The notes below the pieces were generated by a model, which saw nothing but the letters and a program-made list of their open reading frames with translations, did no database searches and was not told where the DNA came from. Made by a program: the position numbers and the translations under genes. This document shows, one piece after another, positions 44,799 to 53,865 of a DNA stretch of 64,000 nt (positions are counted from its first letter, which is position 1; each line of letters opens with the position of its first letter). Location of the stretch: contig VWVT01000002.1 in assembly GCA_008638415.1 (NCBI GenBank), positions 496,001 to 560,000 of the forward strand, written 5' to 3'. Source of the DNA: Nocardiopsis sinuspersici (GTDB taxonomy: Bacteria; Actinomycetota; Actinomycetes; Streptosporangiales; Streptosporangiaceae).

Positions 44799-45401
44799 TC
44801 AGCTGATCTGGTCGGTGAGGGCGCGCAGGCGCTGCCAGCGCGCCTCCTCGCAGGAGCCCTTGCGGGTGAGGGTCGTCTCGACCTCCTGGCCCTCCCAGGT
44901 ACCCACGATGGTGGCCTCCTGGGGGCCGTACACCTCGTCGGTGCACACGGTTCCCTCGCGCACCTCGGTGAACAGCCCTTCGCCATCCGGGGCGGCGGCC
45001 TCCGTCGGGGCGGCGTCGTCGGAGGCGGTCTCCTCGTTCCCGACCGGCCTTCCGGTGTCCCCGTGGAGCTCCTCGGCCGCCTGTGCCAGCTCGGCGCACT
45101 CGGCGGGGTCCTTCTCCAGGTCCCCGGTGCACATCAGCGTCTGCACCCAGGCGCGGCCGCGGTCGCTCACCTGGATCTTCAGGTGTCCGGTGGGCCCCTC
45201 CTCCACGGACTCCTCGGGCTCCTCCGCCACGTCCGGCCCCGCCTGCGTGGTCATCGCGCTGGTGGCCTGCACGTCCTGCGGCGGCAGCATCGACGGGCCG
45301 ACGACCACTCCGTAGGCGACCGCTCCGACGCAGCACACGCCTGCGAGCAGAGTGGTGCCGAGTGTGCCGCGGCTCCGGTGGTCACGATGCGATGGGGACA
45401 T
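44799..45401 (-). CDS. SSI-like subtilisin inhibitor protein
   Basis: A 200-residue protein with a signal-anchor at residues 14-36 (LGTTLLAGVCCVGAVAYGVV). A Glu-rich linker follows, then a domain resembling Streptomyces subtilisin inhibitor. The pattern is LMCTGDLEKDPAECAEL, VCTDEVYGPQEATIVG, TWEGQEVETTLTRKGSCEEARW, with four Cys in the SSI disulfide order. SSI proteins block secreted serine proteases. The reactive-site Met/Lys cannot be located with confidence, and the linker is longer than usual, so it may be membrane-bound. ATG 45401 has GAGGG upstream. Confidence 0.75.
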   Translation of the reverse strand: MSPSHRDHRSRGTLGTTLLAGVCCVGAVAYGVVVGPSMLPPQDVQATSAMTTQAGPDVAEEPEESVEEGPTGHLKIQVSDRGRAWVQTLMCTGDLEKDPAECAELAQAAEELHGDTGRPVGNEETASDDAAPTEAAAPDGEGLFTEVREGTVCTDEVYGPQEATIVGTWEGQEVETTLTRKGSCEEARWQRLRALTDQIS

Positions 45402-45797
45402 GCCAAAAGCCCTCGGGGGTCGGTGTCACGGTGCGTCCAGTGAGGGGGAAGGGCCGGGTGTGGACGCGGGGAAAACAGCCTAGCGGGGAGCCCCAGGTGC
45501 TCCCTGCTGTGCACGGTAACAAAGCGGTCACCTCGCTCAAGCCGTCGGGAAGCGCTCCGGGGAGCGGGGACCGCTCTTCCACTTGCGCATTACCAACGAG
45601 TAAGGTCCTGGAAAGGAATCGTCCGCGCCCCATGATGGGGTCGTTCGCCTCCACACCGTGGGACGCCGCGGGGCGTGTGACGGTTCTCGTCCTCCTACCG
45701 CGTGTGCGGGACATCACCCTCGCAGCCGCCCTCGCACGACCGGCTTCCGGGCGGCCACCGGACGGAAGCCGGACACAGATACGCCCCCGGAGTGCCC
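45402..45797. other. Divergent promoter region of the SSI-like and VWA genes
   Basis: No gene is seen. The stretch around 45510-45620 is relatively AT-rich and probably carries both promoters. Confidence 0.4.
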
Positions 45798-47534
45798 GTG
45801 TCCAGTGGACGCCACCGACTCGCCTCACCGACCACCTCGACCACCCGCAGACTTCTCGGGTCACCGCTGGGGGTCACCGCGATCGTCGTCGCGCTCGTCA
45901 CCGTCACCGCGGTCGCGGTCCCGGTCGGTCTGGACGTGCTCGGCTGTGGCGAGACCCGCTACCTGCGCGTGTCGGCGACCCAGAGCATGGCGCCCGTGCT
46001 GCGCGAGGCCGCCACGGAGTTCAACGACGACCGTCCCAGCTACGACGGCGAGTGCGTGTACGCGCAGGTGGACGAGATCGCACCGCACCGGATCATGACG
46101 ACCCTGTCCGGCGGCCGCTCCGGGGACTCCACCATCGCACCGCACGTGTGGGTTCCCGAGTCCTCGGCCTGGGTCGAGCTGACCCGCGTGTCGGAGGGCG
46201 GCATGCACGGCATCGACACCGACCCGCCGTCCCTGGCCAGCTCGCCGGTGGTCCTGGCCGCCCCGGAGGACACGGAGGGCATGCCCGCTCCCGACGACAC
46301 CAGTTGGACGCTGGTCCTGCCCGGCGAGCGGAGCCCCGACCGGCCGCTGGTCATGGTCGACCCCAACCGCGGTGTCGACGGCATGACCGTCATGCACGCC
46401 GTCCGGCGCCACCTGGGCAGCGGCGACGACGCCGACACCGCCATGACCGACTTCGTACGCGACGTGCAGCGCGACAGCGCGTTCGGCGAGATCGACCTCA
46501 ACACCTTCTACACCGGGTCGGCCGCCGTCGAGGAGCGTGTCGACCCGGTGATCGTCGTCCCCGAGCAGGCGGTGGTGTCCTACAACGCCAGCCGCGCCCC
46601 GACCGCACCCCCGCTCCAGGCCCACTACCCCGTGGAGGGCACCGTCAGCCTCGACTACCCCTACGTCACCACCACGGACGTGTCCTCCCTGCGGTCGGCC
46701 GCCGCCGACCTGTACGAGGTGCTGGACCAGGACTCCTACCGCTCGCACCTGCGGGAACTCGGGTTCCGCGATCCCGACGGCACCGCGTCGCCGGCCCTGG
46801 CCGACCAGCCCGGCCTGACCGCCGAGGCGCCGCCCGCCCACGACGACCTGACGGGGGACGCCCTGCTGGCGTCGGTCACCGACTGGAACAGGCTGTCGAT
46901 GCCCAGCCGCACCCTGGTGCTCGCCGACACCTCCGAGAACATGGCGGAGGCCCTCGACGGGGAGCAGAGCCGGATGGAGGTCGCCCGGCAGGCGGCGCTC
47001 ATGGGCCTGTCGCTGTTCCCCGACAAGACGGACATGGGCCTGTGGCTGATGTCGGACGAGTACGGCGAGAGCGGCCGCGAGGAGGCCGCGGACATGCACC
47101 GGCTGGGCACGTCCGACGAGGACGGTGAGGCCACCCGCCGACAGGAGCTCATCGGCGTGGCCGAGGAGATCGGGGTACAAGGCGGCGGTTCGCGCCTGTA
47201 CGACAACATCCTGGCCGCCTACGACGAGGTGGCGGACCACTACCACGAGGACAAGATCAACAGCGTCATCCTGCTCACCGCGGGACAGGACGAGGGCTCC
47301 AGCGACATCTCCCACGAGGAGCTGGTGGCGGCGCTACAGGACCGCTTCGACCCCGAGCGCCCGGTCAGCACGTTCATCATCGCCTTCGGCTCCCAGGCCG
47401 AGGAGGACGAGCTGCGCCAGATCGCGGAGGCCACCAGTGGATCGCTGTTCGTGACCGAGGACTCCAACGAGATCGGCGACATCTTCCTCAGCTCGATCTC
47501 GCGGCGGCTGTGCGTGCCCGACTGCGACAGCTAG
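45798..47534 (+). CDS. Substrate-binding plus VWA protein, degenerate MIDAS
   Basis: A 578-residue protein with a signal-anchor (about residues 25-47), a periplasmic-binding-like domain (GETRYLRVSATQSMAPVLREA; VWVPESSAWVEL; LDYPYV) and a C-terminal VWA domain. It is paralogous to the gene at 48072. In VWA domains the metal site needs D-x-S-x-S and later T and D residues. Here the first motif reads VLADTSENM (last Ser is Asn) and the later one LLTAGQDEG (Asp is Ala), so metal binding is probably lost. GTG 45798 has GGAG five bases before. Function unknown; such proteins are exported and may bind a ligand or partner at the cell surface. Confidence 0.82.
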   Translation: MSSGRHRLASPTTSTTRRLLGSPLGVTAIVVALVTVTAVAVPVGLDVLGCGETRYLRVSATQSMAPVLREAATEFNDDRPSYDGECVYAQVDEIAPHRIMTTLSGGRSGDSTIAPHVWVPESSAWVELTRVSEGGMHGIDTDPPSLASSPVVLAAPEDTEGMPAPDDTSWTLVLPGERSPDRPLVMVDPNRGVDGMTVMHAVRRHLGSGDDADTAMTDFVRDVQRDSAFGEIDLNTFYTGSAAVEERVDPVIVVPEQAVVSYNASRAPTAPPLQAHYPVEGTVSLDYPYVTTTDVSSLRSAAADLYEVLDQDSYRSHLRELGFRDPDGTASPALADQPGLTAEAPPAHDDLTGDALLASVTDWNRLSMPSRTLVLADTSENMAEALDGEQSRMEVARQAALMGLSLFPDKTDMGLWLMSDEYGESGREEAADMHRLGTSDEDGEATRRQELIGVAEEIGVQGGGSRLYDNILAAYDEVADHYHEDKINSVILLTAGQDEGSSDISHEELVAALQDRFDPERPVSTFIIAFGSQAEEDELRQIAEATSGSLFVTEDSNEIGDIFLSSISRRLCVPDCDS

Positions 47535-48071
47535 GCGGCGCCCGGAAACCGGATGATCTTGCTCCCGGTGGCACTGTCGGCGGGTGAGAGTGTCACCGGG
47601 AGCAAGATCATCGCTGTCAGGCTCTCCGTTGAGGGTGGGGGAGGGTGACGGGTGGGAGTACGGTTGCCCACGCACAAGCCGTTTCGGTCCACCCCCCGGC
47701 ATGGACCGGACCACGGCCGACTGGGACGAAAGCCGTCCGATTGCCCCGAAGCGGTCTCGATTGGATATCGGAATCGAATTTCGGCCGGACCGCTTCCGAA
47801 AAGCAGAGACGGACGGAACCAACCGAACTTCCCGAGGTAACCGGCCCTGTGCTCAGGTTTGACACATGGGCACCCCGGACCCACCACCGTGCGACCGGTT
47901 CGACCGATATTTTCTCCACCTGAACCGTTGAGTACCGTTTCCCACCAGGAACACACGTGTGGTCGATCCGTCAGCCGGATCGGTGCGTGCGGCCCTCCCG
48001 TACCGCCACCCCCGTACCAACACATCCCCCCTGTACGACACGTGTCCGTACACCACCCCGTGAGGAAAGCT
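47535..48071. other. 537-base spacer with long inverted repeat
   Basis: Holds the 24-bp hairpin at 47552-47612 and then a less GC-rich stretch (47690-47940), probably the promoter of the second VWA gene. No gene is supported on either strand. Confidence 0.5.
47552..47612 (+). terminator. 24-bp inverted repeat after the first VWA gene
   Basis: Arms 47552-47575 and 47589-47612 pair over 24 positions with one mismatch around a 13-nt loop. It starts 18 bases past the stop at 47534. The arms include an unusually AT-rich part (GATGATCTTGC), unlike a normal GC terminator, so a mobile-repeat origin is possible. Confidence 0.7.
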
Positions 48072-49829
48072 GTGGGACGTCACCGCGGAAGATACGCAGA
48101 AGAACCCTCCAGCCGCGCCAGGCGCCGCCGCGGCCGCGGTGGCGCCTTCGCCGCCCTGGCCGCGGCACTGGTGATCGTGCTCGGCCTGACCGTTGCGGGT
48201 GTCTACATGTTCGGCCAGTCCGACGGCTGCGGCGGCTCCGACATCACGCTGGACGTCGCGGTCAGCCCCGAACTGGCCCCCGCCCTGGACTCCATCGCCT
48301 CGGACTTCAACGCCGAGGAGCACCAGGTGGACGGGCGCTGCGTGCACGCGGAGGTGCGCCAGGTCGACTCCGCCAACGTCGCCTTCGGTATCACCGGCGC
48401 CGGCGCCACCATGGGCGACACCGAGTCCGACGTGTGGATCCCGGACTCCTCGATGTGGCCGAGCCTGGTGAAGAGCCAGGCGGGCGACGCCGTCATCACC
48501 GAGACGGGGACCTCCGTGGCCCGCTCGCCGCTGATCCTGGCCGAGCTCGCCGAGCACGCCGAGGAGAGCGGCGAGCCCCGCGCCTGGACGGACGTCATCC
48601 CCACCTCCGCGCCCGGGGAGGGGGCCACCAGCACGGTCCGCGTCGCCGACCCCGCGCGCAACTCCACCGGTCTGGGCACCCTCTACCTGGTGCAGGGCGT
48701 GCTGGAGGAGAGCAGCCCCGACACCGAGGCCTTCAACACGCGCATGACCGCCGCGCTGCAGGCCCTGCACAAGGGCACCTCCCCCGACGAGGAGTCCGCC
48801 TTCCTCGCCTTCAGCGGAGGCGGCGCCGAGGCCCCGCCCGTGATGGTGATGTCGGAGCAGGCCCTGTGGCGCTACAACTCCACGCACGAGGAGGCCGGCG
48901 CCCAGGCCGGTTACGTGAAGGGCGAGACCTACTACCTCGACTACCCGTACATCGTGCGCAGCGAGGAAGGCGACGTCACCCGCGCCGCCGAGGAGTTCCG
49001 CACGGAGGTGCGCAGCGACGAGGCCCGGACCCGCATCCTCGAACAGGGCTTCCGCGGTCCCGAGGGCGAGATCGACACGTCCGTGCTCACCGAGGACGTC
49101 GGCTTCATGAAGGAGCCGCCCCCCGAGCTGGCCACGCCCTCCGACGGTGCGATCACCGACCTGATCCGCTCCTGGAACCAGCTTGAGATGGACTCCCGGG
49201 TGCTCACGATCGTGGACGTCTCCGGGTCCATGCTGGCCGAGGTGCCCGGAACCGGGATGACCCGCATGCAGGTGACCAGCGCCGCGGCCACGGAGGGGCT
49301 GAAGATGTTCACCGACACCTCGGAGCTGGGCCTGTGGGAGTTCTCCACCAACGTCAACGGCGACCTGCACTACCAGGAGACCGCCCCGATCCGCGAGCTG
49401 CAGGCGACCACCGAGGACGGCACCCTGCACCGGGACGCCATGGCGCACAGCCTGAGCTCGCTCGAACCGATGCCGCAGGGTGACACGGCGCTGTACGACA
49501 CCTACCTGGCCGCGTACCAGGAGATGGCGGACACCTACAAGCCGGACCGGACCAACGTCGTCCTCATGCTCACCGACGGGGACAACGACAACCCCGGCGG
49601 CCTGAAGCTGGACAAGCTGCTGTCCGAGATCAACGCGATCTCGGACCCGTCCCGGCCGATCCCGATCATCACGATCGCGTTCGGACCGGACGTGAAGCAC
49701 CTGGAGCCGCTCCAGCAGATCGCCGCGGCCACCGGCGGCGCCGCGTACATGACGGAGGACCCCACCGAGATCGGTGAGATCTTCCTCAAGGCGTTCTCCC
49801 TGCGGATCTCGGAGAACGAGACCGAGTAG
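48072..49829 (+). CDS. Substrate-binding plus VWA protein, intact MIDAS
   Basis: A 585-residue paralogue of the preceding gene. After a basic leader comes a membrane anchor (about residues 33-53, FAALAAALVIVLGLTVAGVY). A solute-binding-like domain follows (ITLDVAVSPELAPALDSIA; VWIPDSSMWPSLV; YYLDYPYIV), then a C-terminal VWA domain. The MIDAS is complete: IVDVSGSM, then the Thr-containing loop, then MLTDGDNDN. GTG 48072 follows AGGA with 5-base spacing; longer starts add no similarity. It probably works with its neighbour at the outer face of the membrane. The VWA domain would bind a partner through a Mg ion; partner unknown. Confidence 0.85.
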   Translation: MGRHRGRYAEEPSSRARRRRGRGGAFAALAAALVIVLGLTVAGVYMFGQSDGCGGSDITLDVAVSPELAPALDSIASDFNAEEHQVDGRCVHAEVRQVDSANVAFGITGAGATMGDTESDVWIPDSSMWPSLVKSQAGDAVITETGTSVARSPLILAELAEHAEESGEPRAWTDVIPTSAPGEGATSTVRVADPARNSTGLGTLYLVQGVLEESSPDTEAFNTRMTAALQALHKGTSPDEESAFLAFSGGGAEAPPVMVMSEQALWRYNSTHEEAGAQAGYVKGETYYLDYPYIVRSEEGDVTRAAEEFRTEVRSDEARTRILEQGFRGPEGEIDTSVLTEDVGFMKEPPPELATPSDGAITDLIRSWNQLEMDSRVLTIVDVSGSMLAEVPGTGMTRMQVTSAAATEGLKMFTDTSELGLWEFSTNVNGDLHYQETAPIRELQATTEDGTLHRDAMAHSLSSLEPMPQGDTALYDTYLAAYQEMADTYKPDRTNVVLMLTDGDNDNPGGLKLDKLLSEINAISDPSRPIPIITIAFGPDVKHLEPLQQIAAATGGAAYMTEDPTEIGEIFLKAFSLRISENETE

Positions 49830-50214
49830 GCCCCCTCCTCCGGCCACATCCGGGCCGCGGCGTGCGACGCCGCGGCCCGGACCCGTGTCCGGGGCCGGCA
49901 CGCTCCCTCCCACTGCGCTCCCCCTCCCCCCCGCGGCGCGCGCACGGCGCCCTCGCGCCGCGGAGTACCGAACACGCCCTGGAAGTGACAAGTCCCTGTC
50001 CTTCCCCGGAGGGGCTATGGACTTCTTCCCCGTGTTGACGTACTCAGAAAGGAGCCGGGGCCCGTCCCCACGGCGGCCGCTCCCTCCGGGACGCCGCGCG
50101 TTCGGGGGTCGGGAGGGGAACGGAGGGGAAGGGGACCTGCCCGTCCGGGCCTCCCCCGCACGCCGGACCCGGCACACGACGACGGGATTGGGGAAGGCCA
50201 TGGCGGAGGCATGG
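49830..50214. other. 385-base spacer before the amidase-fold gene
   Basis: Holds the terminator 49849-49881, then GC-rich sequence with an ATG at 50017 that is in frame with the next gene and has GGAGGGG upstream. I do not take it as the start because the added 66 residues look unstructured and the family starts at 50215. Confidence 0.45.
49849..49881 (+). terminator. Terminator hairpin after the second VWA gene
   Basis: A perfect 15-bp stem (49849-49863 with 49867-49881) around a 3-nt loop lies 19 bases past the stop. Confidence 0.88.
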
Positions 50215-50829
50215 ATGCCCGGCACCGAGAGGCTCGACGGCGGATCCGTCCGGACACCTCCCGGAATCGGCGCCCCGCGCGCCGTGTGGACCGTGACGGA
50301 GTCGGATCCCGAGGCATGGTCCGCGCACGAGGAGGCGCGGCGGATGGTGGACGAGGGGCGTGCGGCGCACCTGGTGTGGAACCCGTTGACCGGTGAGGTG
50401 GTCCAGACCCTGGCGGCGACCCGCCGCGGCCGGCTGGCGCTGGGCGGCACCGACCAGCACGGGCTGCACCTCGACCACGGGCACGAGGGAAGAGTGTGCC
50501 TGGTGGTGGCGGCGATCGCCTTTCGGGAGGCACCCTTCACCGACGGCCCGATGCGCGGTCTGACCCCGATCCTGGCGTGGCTGGACTCGTGGGAGGTGGC
50601 ACGGGACTGGCCCGCGGGCCCTCCGGGGAGGGAGGGGGCCAAGGCCGGGGAGGCGGCCCGCCGATGGGCCCGGGGCGGCCACTTCGGCCACGACCAGGTG
50701 CCGGGCTCCTCCGCCAAGGGACCGGGAAGGCTGGACACCGCGCGCCTGCTGGCCGCGAGCCCGCCCGTGGAGGGGACACCCCGTACTCCGCGTCCCCGCC
50801 CGGAGGCACGACGTTCGGCGACCACGTGA
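50215..50829 (+). CDS. Amidase_2-fold-like protein, putative zinc ligands missing
   Basis: A 204-residue protein related, as far as I can recall, to endolysin-like N-acetylmuramoyl-L-alanine amidases of actinobacteria. These typically read VWHTTE..., GR..I..E..G.A..PFTDGPM.GL and GHF.H.QVPEN.H.DPG. Here the first block is AVWTVTESD (His to Thr) and the last GHFGHDQVPGSSAKGPG (His-Asp replaced), while PFTDGPMRGLTPILAWLDSW is kept. It may therefore be a binding protein, not an enzyme. ATG 50215 has GGAGG at 5 bases; ATG 50200 and 50017 are alternatives in frame. No signal peptide is seen. Confidence 0.65.
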   Translation: MPGTERLDGGSVRTPPGIGAPRAVWTVTESDPEAWSAHEEARRMVDEGRAAHLVWNPLTGEVVQTLAATRRGRLALGGTDQHGLHLDHGHEGRVCLVVAAIAFREAPFTDGPMRGLTPILAWLDSWEVARDWPAGPPGREGAKAGEAARRWARGGHFGHDQVPGSSAKGPGRLDTARLLAASPPVEGTPRTPRPRPEARRSATT

Positions 50830-50929
50830 ACACGGGACGGAAGGAGAAAAAAGCACCTAACCCCCATGAACAGGAAGAACGGGATACCACTGGTTCTTCA
50901 TCGGTCCACAACCCCTTAGTCTGTCGCCC

Positions 50930-52939
50930 ATGGGTGGATCTATCGAGCCGGGTTGGTACGCGGACCCGCAGGGCGACGCGCAGACGCTCAGATGGTGGAA
51001 CGGTGACGAGTGGACGCGGCATACCCGTTCCCTGAGCGAACTCCAGGGAGGTGCCACCGGCTCCGACGACGAGGAGCCCGCCACCACCTACCTGGGCGGT
51101 TCCGGATCGAGGGACTCCCCCTCCGATGAGGAGGAGGACCCCGGAACAGTGCGGCTGGGCCCCTCCACGACCCCCGCGCCGATCGACGACGAGCCCAGCA
51201 CCATGCGCATCGACCCCTCCTGGGCCCGGGACGGGACCGACGGCCCCGCCGCCCCCGTGGACGACGAGCCCAGCACGATACGTATCAGCCCCTCCCCGGC
51301 GCAGGGCTCCCCCCAGCAGGACTCCGCCCCAGCGGCCCCCCAGGCTCCCGCCCCCATCGATGACGAACCCAGCACCATGCGGATCAACCCGTCATGGGCA
51401 CAGACTTCCTCCCCCGCTCCCCAGACCCCCGCTCCCCCGGCGGCCCCCGCGCCGATCGACGACGAGCCCAGCACCATGCGCGTCGATCCCTCCTGGACCC
51501 AGGGCGGGACCGACGCGGAGAGGCCCACCGCCGACCTGGGCGGCACGGACTCCACCGTGCCGGTCGATCCGGCCGACGTCCCGGGCCGCGTCGGCGACCG
51601 GGGACCGGCCGCCGACGACGGCGGCACGGGCGCGACCATGAGGGTCGGTCCCTCCGACCTGCCCGGGCGCGACGATGACGAGCTGCCCACCGCGGACCTC
51701 ACCGACGACGAGATCCCCACGTCGGACCTGACCGGCGGCGGTGGTGGCGGCGAGGACGTTCCGCGTACGGCCGTGTTCGATCCCGGGTCCGTCGGTGACG
51801 CGCCGCGCACCGCGGTGTTCACCCCCTCCGGGGGCGAGACCTCCGGAACCGCCGTGTTCGACCCCAACGACCCGGCGTTCTCGGGCGGCGCCGGTGAGGA
51901 GGACGGCAAGAGGGGCGGCAAGTTCAACAAGTTCCTCGGCAGCCTCAAGGAGGGGTGGGCCGACCTGTCCGAGGAGCGCAAGGAACAGCGCCGCAAGGCC
52001 GAGGAGGAGGCCGCCGAGCAGCGCGAGGAGGAGGCCCGCCGCCAGGCCGAGGAGCAGGCCGGGAACCCGTCCGGGCAGGCCCCGGGCGCGGGCGCCCCCG
52101 CCGACGCACCGGGTGGTGCGCAGCCGGGCGCCCCGTGGCCCCCGCCGCGGCAGTCCTCCGCCCCGGAGGCTCCCGGACAGCAGCAGACCCCGGGGGCGCA
52201 GACCCCCGGCCGGCCGGCCTCCGGCGCCCAGACGCCCGCCCAGCAGCCTCCCGGCGCCCAGTCCTCGGGGGCGGAGCAGGCCCAGCACCCCGGTGCTCAG
52301 CCCTCCGGTCCCCAGTACGGGTACTCCGCCCCGGCCACTCCCCCGTCCGGGCCGCAGCCGGGCATGTTCTCGCCCCAGAGGCAGGCCGGTCCGCCGCAGC
52401 CGCCGTCGGGCCCCCAGCCGGGCCACCACCCGTACCCCCAGCCCCAGCAGGGCGGTTACCCGCCTCCCGGGTACCCGCCCCCGCCGCAGGGAGGCCACCC
52501 GAACGCACCGGGACGGCCGCCGCAGGGTCCGCCGCCGGGTCCCCCTGGACAGCCGCCACAGGGAATGGGCCGTTCCGGTCCGCCTCCGGGGTTCCCGCCG
52601 ACCCCCGGCCCGATGGCCGGCGGCCCGGGCGGTCCCGGAGGGCGGCCGCCGATGGGCGGTTACCCCGGTGGCCCCCAGCGGCCCCAGTGGGGCCAGCCGG
52701 GTCCGGGACAGCCGGGTCCGGGACAGCCCCCGGGCGCGTATCCCTACCAGCAGCGGCCCCCGCAGCAGCCCAGGAAGAAGAAGCGCGGCTGTGGCTGCGG
52801 ATGCTTCCTCCTCTTCCTGATCGTGCTCGTCGCCGTGGTCCTGGCCTACCTCCAGTTCTGGGACGTGTGGGACTGGATGTACGAGATCCTCGGCGCGGGC
52901 GCACCGCCCGGCGTCTCGGACGACTGGGTCTGGGACTGA
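50930..52939 (+). CDS. DUF2510 tail-anchored protein with repeated T-x-x-hydrophobic motifs
   Basis: A 669-residue, mostly disordered protein. Residues 6-32 are a DUF2510 motif (EPGWYADPQG, RWWNGDEWTRH). Residues 50-310 hold 14 copies of T-x-x-(L/I/V/F), for example T73 VRL, T91 MRI, T116 IRI, T149 MRI, T182 MRV, T236 MRV, T280 AVF, most after an acidic DDEPS-type stretch. A charged helical segment (345-370) and a 250-residue Pro/Gly/Gln tail follow. One membrane helix near the end (CFLLFLIVLVAVVLAYLQFW) is preceded by RKKKRGCGCGC. Thr with hydrophobic +3 fits FHA-domain recognition after phosphorylation. No ribosome site precedes ATG 50930; TTAGTCT nearby suggests a leaderless mRNA. Confidence 0.85.
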   Translation: MGGSIEPGWYADPQGDAQTLRWWNGDEWTRHTRSLSELQGGATGSDDEEPATTYLGGSGSRDSPSDEEEDPGTVRLGPSTTPAPIDDEPSTMRIDPSWARDGTDGPAAPVDDEPSTIRISPSPAQGSPQQDSAPAAPQAPAPIDDEPSTMRINPSWAQTSSPAPQTPAPPAAPAPIDDEPSTMRVDPSWTQGGTDAERPTADLGGTDSTVPVDPADVPGRVGDRGPAADDGGTGATMRVGPSDLPGRDDDELPTADLTDDEIPTSDLTGGGGGGEDVPRTAVFDPGSVGDAPRTAVFTPSGGETSGTAVFDPNDPAFSGGAGEEDGKRGGKFNKFLGSLKEGWADLSEERKEQRRKAEEEAAEQREEEARRQAEEQAGNPSGQAPGAGAPADAPGGAQPGAPWPPPRQSSAPEAPGQQQTPGAQTPGRPASGAQTPAQQPPGAQSSGAEQAQHPGAQPSGPQYGYSAPATPPSGPQPGMFSPQRQAGPPQPPSGPQPGHHPYPQPQQGGYPPPGYPPPPQGGHPNAPGRPPQGPPPGPPGQPPQGMGRSGPPPGFPPTPGPMAGGPGGPGGRPPMGGYPGGPQRPQWGQPGPGQPGPGQPPGAYPYQQRPPQQPRKKKRGCGCGCFLLFLIVLVAVVLAYLQFWDVWDWMYEILGAGAPPGVSDDWVWD

Positions 52940-53026
52940 CCCAGTCGCCTCAGGGGCGGTCGGACGGTGTTCCGGCCGCCCCTTCGCCATCCCCGGCGCT
53001 TCTCACAAGCCCCTAAGCTGACCGGT

Positions 53027-53677
53027 ATGACTGACAGTTTGGTGTGGATCGACTGCGAGATGACGGGCCTGGACTTCGAGAGCGACGCGCTCATCGAGGT
53101 GGCCTGTCTGATCACCGACGGGGAGCTCAACATCCTCGACGAGGGTGTGGACGTCGTGATCAGACCACCGCAGGACGCACTGGACCGTATGGGCGACTTC
53201 GTGCGCGACATGCACACCACCTCCGGGCTGCTGGAGCAGCTGGACAAGGGTGTGAGCCTGCAGGAGGCCGAGGACATGGTCCTGGAGCACATCCACCAGT
53301 ACGTGACCGAGCCGCGCAAGGCCCCGCTGTGCGGGAACTCGATCTCCACCGACCGCACGTTCCTGGCACGTGACATGAAGCGCATCGACGAGTTCCTGCA
53401 CTACCGGATGGTGGACGTGTCCTCCATCAAGGAGCTGCTGCGCCGCTGGTACCCGCGTGTGTACTACGCGAGCCCGGAGAAGAACGGCGGCCACCGGGCG
53501 CTCGCCGACATCACCGAGAGCATCCGTGAGCTGCGCTACTACCGCGCCGCGGCCTTCGTCCCCCCGCCCGGCCCGAGCTCGTCCACGGCCCGCGCCATCG
53601 CCGCCGACGTGGCCGCCGGAGGCACCGGAACCGAGGCCCGCGAGGAGGCTTCGGGGAACGGCACGGCCGAAAACTGA
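53027..53677 (+). CDS. orn: Oligoribonuclease
   Basis: A 216-residue DEDDh 3'-5' exonuclease that degrades 2- to 5-nt RNA and pGpG. Catalytic residues sit in LVWIDCEMTGLD (Asp-Glu), GNSISTDRTFLARDM (Asp) and GGHRALADITES (His, Asp). Ends with a 35-residue low-complexity tail, as in many actinobacteria. The start at 53027 matches MTDSLVWIDCE of the family. It lies 50-odd bases upstream of tRNA-His, a linkage also seen in Streptomyces. Confidence 0.97.
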   Translation: MTDSLVWIDCEMTGLDFESDALIEVACLITDGELNILDEGVDVVIRPPQDALDRMGDFVRDMHTTSGLLEQLDKGVSLQEAEDMVLEHIHQYVTEPRKAPLCGNSISTDRTFLARDMKRIDEFLHYRMVDVSSIKELLRRWYPRVYYASPEKNGGHRALADITESIRELRYYRAAAFVPPPGPSSSTARAIAADVAAGGTGTEAREEASGNGTAEN

Positions 53678-53743
53678 TCGAAGCACTCCCCCGAGTCCGC
53701 TAAGCTTGAGACGTACGCAGGGCCGAGAGGCCAGGCGCACGTG

Positions 53744-53819
53744 GTGGGTGTAGCTCAGCCGGTAGAGCACTTGGTTGTGGTCCAAGAAGTCGCGGGTTCA
53801 AGTCCCGTCACTCACCCCA
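53744..53819 (+). tRNA. tRNA-His (GUG)
   Basis: All arms fold. The acceptor stem GTGGGTG pairs with CACTCAC (one G-U). The D arm is GCTC..GAGC and the anticodon arm is CTTGG-TTGTGGT-CCAAG with anticodon GTG. The T arm is CGGGTTCAAGTCCCG. The extra G at -1 (53743), pairing with C73, marks tRNA-His, and CCA is encoded (53817-53819). Confidence 0.98.
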
Positions 53820-53827
53820 GAGGCTTA

Positions 53828-53865
53828 AGCCCCTGACCAGCGGAAACGCAAAATGGTCAGGGGCT
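53828..53865 (+). terminator. Terminator after tRNA-His
   Basis: A perfect 12-bp stem (53828-53839 with 53854-53865) around a 14-nt loop follows the tRNA by 8 bases, with TTTCGC after it. Confidence 0.85.

Noticed and set aside
50017..50214. Upstream ATG with a good ribosome site in frame with the amidase-fold gene
   Set aside because: The added residues look unstructured and family similarity begins at 50215; kept only as an alternative start.
47853..50867. A 1004-codon open frame on the minus strand opposite the second VWA gene and its neighbours
   Set aside because: Antisense shadow: it runs across several real genes and spacers, its product is low-complexity G/V/H/R sequence, and it has no ribosome site.
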